This document shows positions 25,399 through 34,564 of a stretch of DNA of 64,000 nt, in pieces (positions within the stretch are counted from its first letter, which is position 1; each line of letters opens with the position of its first letter). The notes beneath the pieces were generated by a model. That model saw nothing but the letters and a program-made list of their open reading frames with translations. It ran no database searches and was not told the DNA's origin. The stretch spans positions 1,054,001 through 1,118,000 of the forward strand of contig CAVZSH010000005.1 in NCBI GenBank assembly GCA_963777915.1, written 5' to 3'. The position numbers were made by a program, and so were the translations under genes. This stretch comes from CAVUPF01 sp963777915. Its GTDB lineage: Bacteria; Actinomycetota; Thermoleophilia; Solirubrobacterales; 70-9.

Positions 25399-26073
25399 CT
25401 AGCGCCCGCGTGGGTCGATTCCTTCGAGCGGCCAGTGGCGAACCACGCCGGGATGCCAATGGCCATCTTCCTCACGCGTCAGGATGAATCGGCTGATCGT
25501 CAGCTGGCCACCCTCATGGTCACCGTAGAGCAGATCGACGGTCAGGACCCCACCGGCCAGGAACGCCTCGTCCAGACCCTCGCGGAAAGGATCGTCGGGT
25601 TCACGTATCGCCCCCTGCCAGAAGCCCGTGTCGCCTGCTGGAACGTACAGATCACGTGTCTGCGGGCGGTGCTCGGCCGGCTCGGCGTGCGGGGTGTCGA
25701 TCTCCGGGCGCCGCGCCAGAAAGCTCCAGGCTTGGAGAACCGCTAGGCCGTTGCCGACGTTTCGAAGCGGGATCACGAAGTAGTAGTTCTCGCTCTCGCG
25801 CTCGACAGCGGCCATGCCGCCCTCGATGCTCACCATCCGCCCCTCGCCGAAGCGGACCATCTCGGGTGGATCTGTCACGCGCGAAGGAGCGAGCACTGGC
25901 CGCAGCCCGAGCAGCAGCGCCCGCTCGGCAATCGCCGTCGAGCGTTCCGCAATGCGCATCGAGCGCTGCCCAAAACGCACTGAGGAAAAGGTCGCAACGG
26001 CGAGCACGAGCGTGCCGCCCGCGGTTGCCAATGAGGCAATCGTCGGCCAGTCGACAGCAAAGGTAAGCGTCAT
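25399..26073 (-). CDS. Single-pass membrane protein, unknown function
   Basis: This 224-residue protein has an N-terminal membrane helix (ATAGGTLVLAVATFSSV, about 16-33), a short helical linker with SMRIAERSTAIAERA, and a beta-rich domain containing VIPLRNVGNGLAVLQAW. The anchor-plus-domain layout with an RNVGxG turn is shared with the proteins at 5902 and 18243, suggesting one broad family. No function is known. Confidence 0.65.
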   Translation of the reverse strand: MTLTFAVDWPTIASLATAGGTLVLAVATFSSVRFGQRSMRIAERSTAIAERALLLGLRPVLAPSRVTDPPEMVRFGEGRMVSIEGGMAAVERESENYYFVIPLRNVGNGLAVLQAWSFLARRPEIDTPHAEPAEHRPQTRDLYVPAGDTGFWQGAIREPDDPFREGLDEAFLAGGVLTVDLLYGDHEGGQLTISRFILTREEDGHWHPGVVRHWPLEGIDPRGR

Positions 26074-26346
26074 CCCTTAGATGCTGTCGCCGGAAGCGGA
26101 CGGCAGGACGATGAAAGCGCACCACCGGGACTTGGAGCCCTGCACCAACCCGGCGCAGTAGGCGGGAACCAGGGGGCTGCTCGCGCGCCCTCGCGCTCGA
26201 AGCCGTGGCTGGCGATTTGCGCGAGATCCGAGCAACTCCTCTGTGCCGAGCCCATGCCTGCCTTGGCCGAGGAGGAGGCCCGCAGGCGTCTTTTCGAGAG
26301 TGCTGCCTAGGTGCGAGGACCGGCAAGCGGATAGGCTCGCGCCATC

Positions 26347-26832
26347 GTGAAGGACGCCCGCATCCTTGCCATTCGTCAGCACATGGAAACTCACGCCAAG
26401 CCTCAGACGGGAACACTGTCCGGTGTCCGCGCGGCGTTCGAGCGGGTGCTACGCGAACTCGCGAAACCCGAGCCAGATGCTATTTGGCTGGCCGACGAAC
26501 CATGCCTCGCATGCTGGCTTACCCCCGGATACGTCTTTCGAGTGATTGGCACGCCAGCCGCTTGGAGCGTCACAGCAAGACCACTCGCTGATCGGTGGTC
26601 CGTCAGTCTCGACGTGAAACCGCCAGATGGCACTCACTGGATGTTCAGTTATCGCGGCGTGGAGTTCGTAACCGTCCCGGTGGAGCAAGAGGAGGACACC
26701 AACCCGCCTCTTGCTGGCGACCGGCTCACAGATAAGGCGTTCGCCCGCCTGCTCTCCAGTCGAGTCGGCTCACCATTCGGCCCTGCGCCGCTCCGAAACT
26801 CAACGAAACGGCGCTGGTGGGGGCGCAGATAG
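26347..26832 (+). CDS. Hypothetical protein
   Basis: This 161-residue frame starts at GTG: KDARILAIRQHMETHAKP, then a Trp-rich middle (DEPCLACWLTPGYVFRV) with a CxxC pair and a basic C-terminus (KRRWWGRR). No family was recognised. The codon pattern looks coding, and no competing frame on the opposite strand is better. Confidence 0.45.
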   Translation: MKDARILAIRQHMETHAKPQTGTLSGVRAAFERVLRELAKPEPDAIWLADEPCLACWLTPGYVFRVIGTPAAWSVTARPLADRWSVSLDVKPPDGTHWMFSYRGVEFVTVPVEQEEDTNPPLAGDRLTDKAFARLLSSRVGSPFGPAPLRNSTKRRWWGRR

Positions 26833-27114
26833 GCGTGGGCATCAGCGAAAGTGCCCCAGATCAGCGACTCACCCACCAGCGGTCCCAGGCATGCTCTGAA
26901 CCGTCCGGACCTCAGTGCGGCAATGCGAAACGTCGATCTCGCTGGGCGGCGACCCAAGCCTTCTAACTGGAACAACTAAAAGAAGACCGAGACGGCAAGG
27001 TTCTCTGCCCGCACAGGTTATGGTCGTGGCTGGCCTTGAGGTGATGCCGGCTGTTAGGGCTATCGATCGGGCGCCAGACTCGTGGGGCAACGGTTGGGCG
27101 AGGTGACACCTAGC

Positions 27115-27987
27115 CTAGGCCGATGCGAGGAACTCGCGTGCCCGCTCCGCGACCAGGTCCGGGCGCTCGTCGGCGATGAAGTGCCCGCAGCCAGGAACCA
27201 ACTCGACCTCCATGTCCTCGGCGTGGCGTTGGTAACCATCCATGATCTCAGGCCGCAACGCGGTGTCGTCGGTCCCAAAGAGGAGCCGGGTCGGCACCTC
27301 CAGCCGCTGGTGGGCGTAACGGCCGCGCATGATCGGCAGCGCCTCGCGCAGGTTGAAGACCCTGTACATCTGCACCGCGGCCCTAGCCCGGGCGGGCTCG
27401 GCGAGATTCTCGGCGAAGGCGCTCAGCGTCTCCTCGTCCCAGGCCTCGCGCCTGGTGGAGGCACCAACCAGCACCTTGGGCACGAACTTACCGCTGCGGT
27501 GCAGGCCATAGCCGATCCCTGGCGAGAGGATCAGCCATTGGTACCAGAAGCGCCAGAGGTGGGGGATCATCGCCCTGGCGCTCACCCAAGGGGGGAGGAT
27601 GTTGAGGGCGAGGAAACGCTCGAAGCGCTGTGGCGCCCGCAAGCAGAGTAGGAAGCCGACCCAACCGCCCCAGTCGTGGCCGACCAACTTCACCTGCTCA
27701 AGGCCGAGCTCGTCCAGCACGGCAAGCACATCGGTTGCCAGTTCCTCCTTCTCATAGCCATCGCTCGGCGCGTCGGACCAGCCGAATCCGCGCAGGTCGA
27801 GCGCCAGCACGCGGTGGCGGTCGGCGAGGGCCGGCATCAGGTGGCGCCACTCATACCAGTGCTGCGGCCAGCCATGCAGGCAGAGCACGACATCCTCGCC
27901 GGAGCCAGCTTCGGCGAGGTGGAACTCGACTCCGCGTGCCCGTACCTGGCGATGGGTGACTCCCTCGACGTTGGGCGGGTCGGTCAT
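27115..27987 (-). CDS. Alpha/beta-hydrolase, epoxide hydrolase-like
   Basis: This 290-residue protein has the oxyanion motif LHGWPQHWYEW (HGWP, about 37-40), the nucleophile elbow GHDWGGW (Asp nucleophile, about 104), a cap domain with WYQWLIL, an acid in GTDDTALR and the catalytic His in PGCGHFIADERP. An Asp in the GHDWGG elbow is typical of epoxide hydrolases and haloalkane dehalogenases. The substrate is unknown. Confidence 0.85.
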   Translation of the reverse strand: MTDPPNVEGVTHRQVRARGVEFHLAEAGSGEDVVLCLHGWPQHWYEWRHLMPALADRHRVLALDLRGFGWSDAPSDGYEKEELATDVLAVLDELGLEQVKLVGHDWGGWVGFLLCLRAPQRFERFLALNILPPWVSARAMIPHLWRFWYQWLILSPGIGYGLHRSGKFVPKVLVGASTRREAWDEETLSAFAENLAEPARARAAVQMYRVFNLREALPIMRGRYAHQRLEVPTRLLFGTDDTALRPEIMDGYQRHAEDMEVELVPGCGHFIADERPDLVAERAREFLASA

Positions 27988-28324
27988 ACCGACAATCTAG
28001 GCGAGAACGCAATTCGACCTCTAAGTCGGACTGTCCTGCCGCGACCGCGATGGCGACGACAGAAGCTGCAAGTACGGCGAGGCGGCCCGGGGTATGGAGA
28101 GAACCCGGGCTGGCCCCGCCTTGTCTCGACCCGCTGCCCCTCCAGGAGGGATATGGACGGGGGCCTTTCCCCGATGCCCGAGTGCAAGCGGGCGTCGAAG
28201 ACCGTCGATGCGCCGGTTGAGAGCTGTCCCCCTGCGCACCGTGAAGGGTGGGGAAAGGTGTCGTCGAGGAGAGGGGCGTCTGGGCGCCCCTCCCACTCCT
28301 CGCTTGTGCTTGGCAGCCTGGGCC
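27988..28324. other. Intergenic region between hydrolase and secreted-protein genes
   Basis: It holds the terminator GAGGGGCG (28271-28278) / CGCCCCTC (28285-28292) for the minus-strand gene at 28325, and presumably the hydrolase promoter near 28000. Nothing else could be supported. Confidence 0.45.
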
Positions 28325-29116
28325 TCAACCCTTCGACTGACAGCTGCTCACCAGGATGCCGCTGAGGCTGGTGTCGCCGGCGAAGATAGCTTCGAACTGG
28401 TCAAAGAAATGGCCGTCCGGACACTCTGCGTTCAGGTAGGAGTGCCGCTGGCCCTTGACGGTCCATTTGCGGTTAATCGTGAGGTCAAAGCTCGTCAACG
28501 AGCCGCTGCCACCGGCGATCTCAGGGACCGCGACCGAGATCCTGTAGCCGAATTTGCCGGTGTCTTTGGAGAGCTTGGCAACCACGACAATGGCGGTCGG
28601 CGCCGGCACGTCAACGTAGACGTAGTAGAGCATCTCCGGATACCCGCCGACCGTCGGGCCGTTGAAGCCCAGGATCGGACCCTTGGCGCTGAAGGGGAGC
28701 GATTCGGGGAATTCGACCTGGGCAGTGGCGGAGCCCCTGCCGATCAGGGCCGGACCGCAGGCCTTCATCGCCTCGGAGGGCGTGGTGGCCTCGATCCTTC
28801 CGACCGTACAACTCGGCAGCCCGGTGGATTCGATCCTGAAATGCTTATCGATCTGCAGGTGGACGGTCTGGGCCGGTGGGACGTGGCTGCCGTTGGCGGT
28901 TGCCACCGAGGCGGTTCCGTGGAAGCTGATCGGCGCCGTCTTGTCCTTGGGCAGCGCCTGCGGGCGGAAAACAGCTTCGCCTTGGAACACTAGGTTGCCG
29001 GCGCGAACGGTGATCGCGTGGTCAGCGGCGAGGATCGTGGCCGCCGATGCACAGCCCAGCGCGGCGGTCGCTGCAAGCGCGATGATCATCGTCCTTCGCC
29101 TATGAACTCGCTTCAT
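28325..29116 (-). CDS. Secreted protein of the Thermoleophilia-type, unknown function
   Basis: This 263-residue protein has a signal peptide (MIIALAATAALGCASAATI) and a beta-rich mature part starting ITVRAGNLVFQGEAVFRP, with Cys residues in LPSCTVG, MKACGPAL, NAECPDGHF and VSSCQSKG. Proteins of this layout are frequent in Solirubrobacterales-like genomes, which supports the lineage call. It is likely exported; no enzymatic motif was seen. Confidence 0.78.
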   Translation of the reverse strand: MKRVHRRRTMIIALAATAALGCASAATILAADHAITVRAGNLVFQGEAVFRPQALPKDKTAPISFHGTASVATANGSHVPPAQTVHLQIDKHFRIESTGLPSCTVGRIEATTPSEAMKACGPALIGRGSATAQVEFPESLPFSAKGPILGFNGPTVGGYPEMLYYVYVDVPAPTAIVVVAKLSKDTGKFGYRISVAVPEIAGGSGSLTSFDLTINRKWTVKGQRHSYLNAECPDGHFFDQFEAIFAGDTSLSGILVSSCQSKG

Positions 29117-29270
29117 CTTCTGTCCGCCGTCCCGTCGGTACTAGGTCGTGAGCGGACTTCTTCATTGCCGGGCTTTCTCCAGAGCAGCGTGACGCTGGCC
29201 ATCCCGCGAGCCGAATCGGGCACTTGTCCGGAGGGGTCATGCCAGGCAAGCAGGGCCTCGAGCCAGGCGT

Positions 29271-30077
29271 TCACCGGACCGTCTGCAGTTCGGGGTGGGT
29301 GGCGAGCATGGTCTGGGTGAAGACGTAGTTGAAGGCGAAGACCCCCAAGAAGGAGATCACCACCGCCTCGTTGACGGCGCGACCGACGCCCGCCGCCCCC
29401 CCGGAGGCGGTCATCCCCTTGTAGCAGCTGACGACGGCGATGATCGCCCCGAACATCGTGCACTTGATCACCGAGCCCGCGAGGTCGGTGACCGAGGCAT
29501 TGGAGAAGAGGGTGGCCATGAAGCCGCCCAGCGACTGGTGGTAGAGGAGCTCGGTGAGGATCCCGCCGCTCAGCCCGAAGACCAGCGCGAAGATGTCGAG
29601 CAGCCCGGTGATCAATACCAATGCGAGGAATCGCGGCACGACCAGGTTCTTGATCGGGTCTACGCCGAGCACCTGCAGCGCGTCGAGCTCCTCGCGGATC
29701 TTGCGGGCGCCGAGGTCGGCGGTGATCGCCGTGCCGGCGACGCCGGCGACGACGACCGCAGTCACGAACGGCCCGATTTCGCGGATCGCGGCCAAGACGA
29801 AGAAGCCGCCGAGCCGGTCCAGGGCACCGATCAGGGTGAGGAAGTTGGCTGCCTGCAAACCTGGGGCGCCAAGGTTGATGGCCACCGTCGAGATCAGCAG
29901 CGGGAACCAGCAGAGCTGCAGGGCGAAGAGGAACTGGCCGATGAACTCCTCCCCGTAGGGGTAGGGCGGGCGCACGGCAGAGCCGACCGTCCGCGCCGTG
30001 AGGATCATCATGTCCCCCACCTCGGTAAAGGCCGCGTTGACGGGGGGGAGTCCGCGGGCTAGGACTTTGCCCGCCAC
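29271..30077 (-). CDS. MlaE/YrbE-family ABC transporter permease
   Basis: This 268-residue membrane protein carries the MlaE permease core: REIGPFVTAVVVAGVAGTA, then the cytosolic coupling helix ARKIREELDALQVLGVDP and the final helices with SCYKGMTASGGAAGVGRAV. These permeases move lipids or sterols with an ATPase and MCE proteins (Mce systems in actinobacteria). The partner genes are not in view. The GTG start overlaps the end of the upstream gntR-type gene by 19 bases, so it is translationally linked to that regulator. Confidence 0.88.
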   Translation of the reverse strand: MAGKVLARGLPPVNAAFTEVGDMMILTARTVGSAVRPPYPYGEEFIGQFLFALQLCWFPLLISTVAINLGAPGLQAANFLTLIGALDRLGGFFVLAAIREIGPFVTAVVVAGVAGTAITADLGARKIREELDALQVLGVDPIKNLVVPRFLALVLITGLLDIFALVFGLSGGILTELLYHQSLGGFMATLFSNASVTDLAGSVIKCTMFGAIIAVVSCYKGMTASGGAAGVGRAVNEAVVISFLGVFAFNYVFTQTMLATHPELQTVR

Positions 30078-30847
30078 AAGCTCATCGCCCTGCCGAGAGG
30101 ACCAGCGTTCGGCTGAGTTCCCTCACTCCGATAGCCCTCGATGATCTTCTTACGGCTGGCGCGGGCCTCACCTTCCCGCCTCGCCCGCAGCTCGGCGGCC
30201 CTCTGCGCCTCGGAGAGCTTTGCGATCATCGTGTCCCGCGTCTGCTCCAACTCCTCAATATCGGCGATGTGGGCCTCGGCGGAGCGGCGCGCGGTCGGCA
30301 GCTCGCTCGGTAAGTCGCGGGTATAGGCCGCCAACTCGGCCTCAAGCCTGCTGATCTGCCTCCGCAGCTCGTTGCGGACCTCGATCGCCTCGTCCAGGTC
30401 GGCTATGTCAGAGGGCTCGGCCGGCATCTCGGCAGGGACGTCCTCTTCCGCTGCCCCAGGAATACTTGCGCAGGCCAACGCCACGATCGCGAGGTCGCGC
30501 GGGCTCAGTCCCGCCTCGCGGGCCCGTCGTAGCGCATCGGTCGCGATCTCCTCCAGCTGAGGAGAAGGCTCCACTCCGGCGGCAACAAAGGTGCCCTGGC
30601 CTTGGCGGCTGATGACCAGGCCCTCCTTCTCGAGGCCCTCGTAGACCGCCCGCACGGTGTTCACGTTCACACTTGCCCACTCGGCCAGGTGGCGGAGGCT
30701 CGGCAGGCGCTCGCCGCTCGTCCACTCGCCGGTGCAAATCAACGCTCGCAAGCGCCAGGTCAGCTGCACGCCGACCGGCAGCTCGTCGCTTGGATCGGTC
30801 GAAAACGGAGTGGGCCTTATCTGGGAGGCGACAAGCTGCTGTGCCAT
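30059..30847 (-). CDS. GntR-family regulator with coiled-coil C-terminus
   Basis: The N-terminal winged helix has LPSLRHLAEWASVNVNTVRAVYEGL and GLVISRQGQGTFVA, as in YtrA-type GntR proteins. The C-terminal half is an Ala/Glu/Arg-rich coiled coil (about 130-245) rather than a ligand domain. The ATG at 30847 is preferred, though a GTG six codons upstream is possible; both lack a Shine-Dalgarno. GTGAT repeats in the start region may be an operator. Overlap with the MlaE-type gene suggests it controls that lipid transporter. Confidence 0.78.
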   Translation of the reverse strand: MAQQLVASQIRPTPFSTDPSDELPVGVQLTWRLRALICTGEWTSGERLPSLRHLAEWASVNVNTVRAVYEGLEKEGLVISRQGQGTFVAAGVEPSPQLEEIATDALRRAREAGLSPRDLAIVALACASIPGAAEEDVPAEMPAEPSDIADLDEAIEVRNELRRQISRLEAELAAYTRDLPSELPTARRSAEAHIADIEELEQTRDTMIAKLSEAQRAAELRARREGEARASRKKIIEGYRSEGTQPNAGPLGRAMSLWRAKS

Positions 30848-30939
30848 TAAATCACACTTTATCACAGTGGTGCACTAGCTAATCAGTACAGCGACATGGA
30901 TGCGCTGAGCGACTTGATCGCCGCTACCCTCAGCGGCCC

Positions 30940-31110
30940 ATGGGCGTTTACGCAGCCGGAAGCGGCATCTACACAATCGTGGGCATCGCCGGGTATATCG
31001 CCGGAGCACTCCTCGTCGTAGGGATATTCGTCGCCCAGCGGGTGCGCCGCTCCGCAAGGCTCGCCCAGCTCGACGATGGGGGTATTCCGAGCGAGCAAGA
31101 AGAGGATTGA
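30940..31110 (+). CDS. Small single-pass membrane protein, 56 residues
   Basis: This short frame starts MGVYAAGSGIYTIVGIAG, with one transmembrane helix (IAGYIAGALLVVGIFVAQ), then RVRRSARLAQ and an acidic end (PSEQEED). The positive-inside pattern after the helix is what a real membrane protein would have. It is divergent from the GntR/MlaE operon. A 41-codon frame from ATG 30897 overlaps it in another frame but looks less protein-like. Confidence 0.5.
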   Translation: MGVYAAGSGIYTIVGIAGYIAGALLVVGIFVAQRVRRSARLAQLDDGGIPSEQEED

Positions 31111-31180
31111 TGGTCGAAGGCGGCCAGAGGATCACCGAGCGCAAGGCGCGAACGCGAGGCTAAGGCCACGTGAGGCTTAA

Positions 31181-31510
31181 TCAGAGGCCGAGACCTCCGA
31201 CTCCGCGCTCGTTCCAGCCGAGGTGGTGCGCCAGCTCGTGGCGCAGGGTACGCTCGACTTGGCGGGCGAGCAGTCGGCGGTCGTGGCCGAAGTCGCGCTC
31301 CAGGGTGTCGCGGTAGATGACGATCCGGTCCTCGTAGCGATTCCGTGCCACGCCATCGCCGAAGTATTGGCCGTAGGCGTGCGATTCGATCCCGCGATCG
31401 GAGACGATCACCGCGACGCCCTCCAGCACCTTTTGGAATTCCTCGGGAAGCGCGTCGATCGCGTCGGCGACCAGAGACTCGAACTCGTCCAGGTTGGGAT
31501 CATCCGGCAT
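31181..31510 (-). CDS. Zincin-like metallopeptidase-family protein (MMP1-like)
   Basis: This 109-residue protein, from the ATG at 31510, has the zinc motif HELAHHLGWNE (HExxHxxG...E) near the C-terminus and the ERDFG region before it. It belongs to the small metallopeptidase family PF06262, common in actinobacteria. The physiological substrate is unknown. A longer frame extends upstream but crosses into the divergent GFA gene, so this start is chosen. Confidence 0.84.
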   Translation of the reverse strand: MPDDPNLDEFESLVADAIDALPEEFQKVLEGVAVIVSDRGIESHAYGQYFGDGVARNRYEDRIVIYRDTLERDFGHDRRLLARQVERTLRHELAHHLGWNERGVGGLGL

Positions 31511-31563
31511 ATTCCCCACGGTAGAGACTCCGTTTCGAGAGGTGAGTTGACTAGCCTTTCGCC

Positions 31564-32004
31564 ATGCCTTCACCCGAGGCGCCGCTGAAAGGGAGATGCC
31601 TGTGCGGAGCGGTCCGCTTCGCGGTAACCGCACCGTTCCAGACTGCCGGCTACTGCCATTGTGAGCGCTGCCAGCGTCGCAGCGGCACGACCTCGACGCT
31701 GAATGCGAGAGTGGCAGCCGAGGGCTTCGAGATCCTCGAGGGAGCGGAGATGATCCGAACATGGCGCCCGCCCGACGGGCAGCCGAAGTCGTTTTGCGCG
31801 AACTGCGGCGGGCACCTATTCAGCGGCGACCCCGAGGGCAATGGCATGGTGGGTGTGCGGCTGGGCGCCATCGACGGCGACCCTGGGATCCGTCCCTCCT
31901 GGCGCCAATGGGTCTCCTCGGCACCAACCTGGGAGGCGATCCCCGATGACGGCCTCGAGCACTTCAGTGAGGGCAGAGGCTCGGGACAGAGGGCCGATCG
32001 ATGA
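31564..32004 (+). CDS. GFA-family (glutathione-dependent formaldehyde-activating-like) protein
   Basis: This 146-residue protein has the zinc ligands of the GFA/CENP-V fold: GRCLCGAVRF (CxC), GYCHCERCQRRSG (CxCxxC) and FCANCGGHLF (CxxC). Many members bind zinc and act on thiol adducts, and most are uncharacterised. The stop overlaps the methyltransferase ATG as ATGA. Confidence 0.85.
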   Translation: MPSPEAPLKGRCLCGAVRFAVTAPFQTAGYCHCERCQRRSGTTSTLNARVAAEGFEILEGAEMIRTWRPPDGQPKSFCANCGGHLFSGDPEGNGMVGVRLGAIDGDPGIRPSWRQWVSSAPTWEAIPDDGLEHFSEGRGSGQRADR

Positions 32005-32771
32005 ACAGAACCGCCTACGACCGGCTGGGGCGCGGCTACAGCGAGGTACGCCGTCCCGACCCGCGGATCGCTGCCCGCATCGACGCCGCCCTCGGCGACG
32101 CCATCAAGGTTCTCAACGTCGGCGCCGGCGCCGGCTCCTACGAGCCCACCGACCGAGATTTGACCGCGGTCGAGCCATCAGCCGAGATGATCGCCCAGCG
32201 GCCCGTTGGGTCCGCGCCCGTGGTGCAGGCACGTGCTGAAGCTCTGCCGTTCGACGATGGCAGCTTCGACGTGGCGATGACGGTGCTGAGCGTCCACCAC
32301 TGGGCTGACCTCGACGCTGGCTTGGCCGAGCTGCGCCGTGTCGCGCGGCAGCGCATCGTGGTGGTGACCTTCGATTCCGAGGTGTTGTGGGATCTATGGA
32401 TCGTCCGCGAGTACTTTCCGGGGATGGTCCGGGCGAAGACCGACCCCACCTCAAGCCCTCGATTGGCGGCGGCGCTACCTGCGGCGAAGGAGCTGCCGCT
32501 GCCGGTCCCGCGAGATTGCAGTGACCATTTCTTCGCGGCGCTATGGGCTCGGCCCGAGCTGTTCCTCGACGCCAAGGTTGTGCAGCCGATGTGGGTGTGG
32601 CAGCGGTTGTCTGCGGAGGCCAGGCAAGAGGGCCGACGACGACTCGCCGCCGATCTGGAGAGCGGGGCCTGGGATGAGCGCTTCGGGCGCCTGCGCAAGA
32701 TGCAAGAGCTGGACGTCGGGCTGCGGCTGGCGAGCCGGCCTACGTGGCTCTCTTTCTCAAACCGGCCGTAG
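32001..32771 (+). CDS. Class I SAM-dependent methyltransferase
   Basis: This 256-residue protein has motif I VLNVGAGAGSYEP (about 38-48) and the acidic end of beta2 in LTAVEPS. Motif II/post-II is ARAEALPFDDGSFDVAMTVLSVHHW, typical of small-molecule methyltransferases (Methyltransf_11). The substrate is unknown. It is coupled to the GFA gene by ATGA and overlaps the start of the following acetyltransferase fragment. Confidence 0.85.
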   Translation: MNRTAYDRLGRGYSEVRRPDPRIAARIDAALGDAIKVLNVGAGAGSYEPTDRDLTAVEPSAEMIAQRPVGSAPVVQARAEALPFDDGSFDVAMTVLSVHHWADLDAGLAELRRVARQRIVVVTFDSEVLWDLWIVREYFPGMVRAKTDPTSSPRLAAALPAAKELPLPVPRDCSDHFFAALWARPELFLDAKVVQPMWVWQRLSAEARQEGRRRLAADLESGAWDERFGRLRKMQELDVGLRLASRPTWLSFSNRP

Positions 32772-33142
32772 GAGTGCGTTTGCGCCCGCCGCCGCTGCCA
32801 GCCTTCACCGCCCCTCAGGTAGGGGCAATGCTGAGTGAAGACATCCACCATTGGGACGAACACGGATTCGGACCCTGGGCGCTCCTCGATAGGGAGAGCG
32901 GATTGTTTTTGGGTCGCGGCGGCTTGCAGTGCACCGCGGTCGAAGGAGAGCCGATGGTGGAGCTGCCCTGGGTGATCGAGCCAGATCGCGAGGGCGAAGG
33001 CCTGGCGACCGAGGCCGCGTTGGCGGCGATCGAGTGGGCGCGATCGCTGGCGCTAGGCGAGGTCGTCGCGATGACAACGCCCGGAAACCTCGCCTCCAGG
33101 CGCGTGGCCGAGAAGAAACTGTGTAGCCCAGCCGCCTTATAG
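32744..33142 (+). pseudogene. GNAT acetyltransferase fragment (RimJ/RimL type), truncated
   Basis: The frame contains a GNAT core: GPWALLDRESG, ELPWVIEPDREGEGLATEAA (acetyl-CoA loop) and PGNLASRRVAEK. It stops right where the usual GF motif and last strands should follow. The N-terminal strand is also missing or replaced. It collides with a convergent GNAT pseudogene, so recombination between the two may have truncated both. Confidence 0.55.
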
Positions 33143-33665
33143 CCGTCGAAGGCCAAACCGCTGCCAGCATCGAATACACAATGTTGTCGAGAAAGCGATC
33201 GCCAACTCTTTCCACCGCGTGCAGGGTGCCCTCTTCTTGAAACCCCAGCCGCTCGGGAATTGCCCGACTTTGGCGGTTCTCCACCACAGCCCGGATCTCG
33301 ACCGATTGAGCCCCCAGACCGACAGTGCGTGATCAGTGAGAGCTCCTACCGCCTCGGTCATCGTTCCCCGACCCTGATGCTCCGCGCCGAGCCAGTACCC
33401 GATGCTCGTCAGGCGGCTGGACCTATCAACGGAGTGGTAGCCGACCACACCGGCGATGCTTCCCTCATAGACGATGGCCGCCTGGAATCCATTGTTCTCT
33501 TTCAACTGGCCTGTGGTCTTCCGAATGAACCCGAGCGTGTCCTCGAAGGTCTGGCTGGTTGCCACGGCAGCCAGCGGCTGAGATGGTCGCGGTTGGCGTC
33601 GATTAGCGCATAGAGCTCCTCCGCGTCTGCTTCCTCAAGCAGACCGAAGGTGGCGGTCTGAATGT
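33140..33665 (-). pseudogene. RimJ/RimL-type acetyltransferase with two frameshifts
   Basis: Reading the minus strand, the N-terminus (LLEEADAEELYALIDANRDH, then LSRWLPW) is in one frame and the middle (TSQTFEDTLGFIRK through GYWLGAEHQGRGTMTEAV) in a second. The C-terminus (VENRQSRAIPERLGFQEEG through NIVYSMLA) is again shifted. Shifts lie near 33567 and 33287. All parts belong to one acetyltransferase of about 170 residues. Confidence 0.7.
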
Positions 33666-33708
33666 TGTGGCCGCAGCATGCGCTGAGCTTTGAGCCCGGG
33701 CCCTACAC

Positions 33709-34509
33709 TCAACCCGAGAGCCACTCCGCGACCTGGGTCGGTTCGGGTAGAGATGAGAAGTCCTCGTGGTCGCGAATTCGCTCGGCTGCCACAGCCATGG
33801 CTCCGACCGCAGCCCAGAGGAGCCTCCCCCCTACGCTCACTCTCTGCGCGCCGGCCTCGACGATCTCCTTCAGCGAGAGGCTGGGGATGGCGAGGACGTT
33901 GAGCGGTCGACCGATCGCTTCCGCCACAGCTTGAATCTCATCCACGCTGCGCAACCCGGGTGCGAAGAGGACATGGGCGCCGGCTCGCTCATAGGCCCGC
34001 AAGCGGACGATCGTGTCGTCGAGGTCGGGATTCCCCCGGACGTGGTTCTCGGCCCTGGCCGTCACCGTGAAGGGGATCTCGAGACGGCACGCGGCCTCAC
34101 AGGAGGCGGCGATTCGCTCGGTGGCGTGCTCGACCTCATAGATCCTGCCCTCCGGGTCATAGTCCTCGATCGAGCCGCCGACGGCGCCCGCCTCAGCGAT
34201 CCTGCCGATCGCGGCCGCGGCATCCTCGGGGTCAGGCCCGAAGCCGTTCTCTAGGTCGACCGAGAGCGGCAAGTCGCTCGCTTCGTCGAGCAGCCGAGCG
34301 TGGCCTACCAGATCCTCGAGCGTGACGCCTCCGTCCGGGCGCCCCAGGGTAAAGGCGAAGCCGGAGCTGGTGCTCGCCAGAGCCTTGAAGCCGAGCCCCG
34401 CCAGGACCTTGGCCGAGCCGGCGTCCCAGGGGTTCGGGATCACGAATGGCTCGCCCTTGTGAAGCGCGCGGAAGGTGACGGCCTTTTGGTGCTGGATCGG
34501 GTTTGGCAT
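33709..34509 (-). CDS. Isocitrate lyase/PEP mutase superfamily protein
   Basis: This 266-residue TIM-barrel protein has FVIPNPWDAGSAKVLAGLG, LSVDLENGFG (metal-binding Asp/Glu), GGSIEDYDP and FTVTARAENH. These are signatures of the PEP mutase/methylisocitrate lyase group, particularly the common uncharacterised subgroup that lacks the KKCGH lyase motif. It may cleave or hydrolyse a 2-oxo or phosphonate-like substrate. It has good length and an intact start. Confidence 0.84.
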   Translation of the reverse strand: MPNPIQHQKAVTFRALHKGEPFVIPNPWDAGSAKVLAGLGFKALASTSSGFAFTLGRPDGGVTLEDLVGHARLLDEASDLPLSVDLENGFGPDPEDAAAAIGRIAEAGAVGGSIEDYDPEGRIYEVEHATERIAASCEAACRLEIPFTVTARAENHVRGNPDLDDTIVRLRAYERAGAHVLFAPGLRSVDEIQAVAEAIGRPLNVLAIPSLSLKEIVEAGAQRVSVGGRLLWAAVGAMAVAAERIRDHEDFSSLPEPTQVAEWLSG

Positions 34510-34564
34510 GGAGTCGGTGGCGGTTTTGTGGGAGAGATTCGAGCGTTGTCAAGCTTGATAGCAG

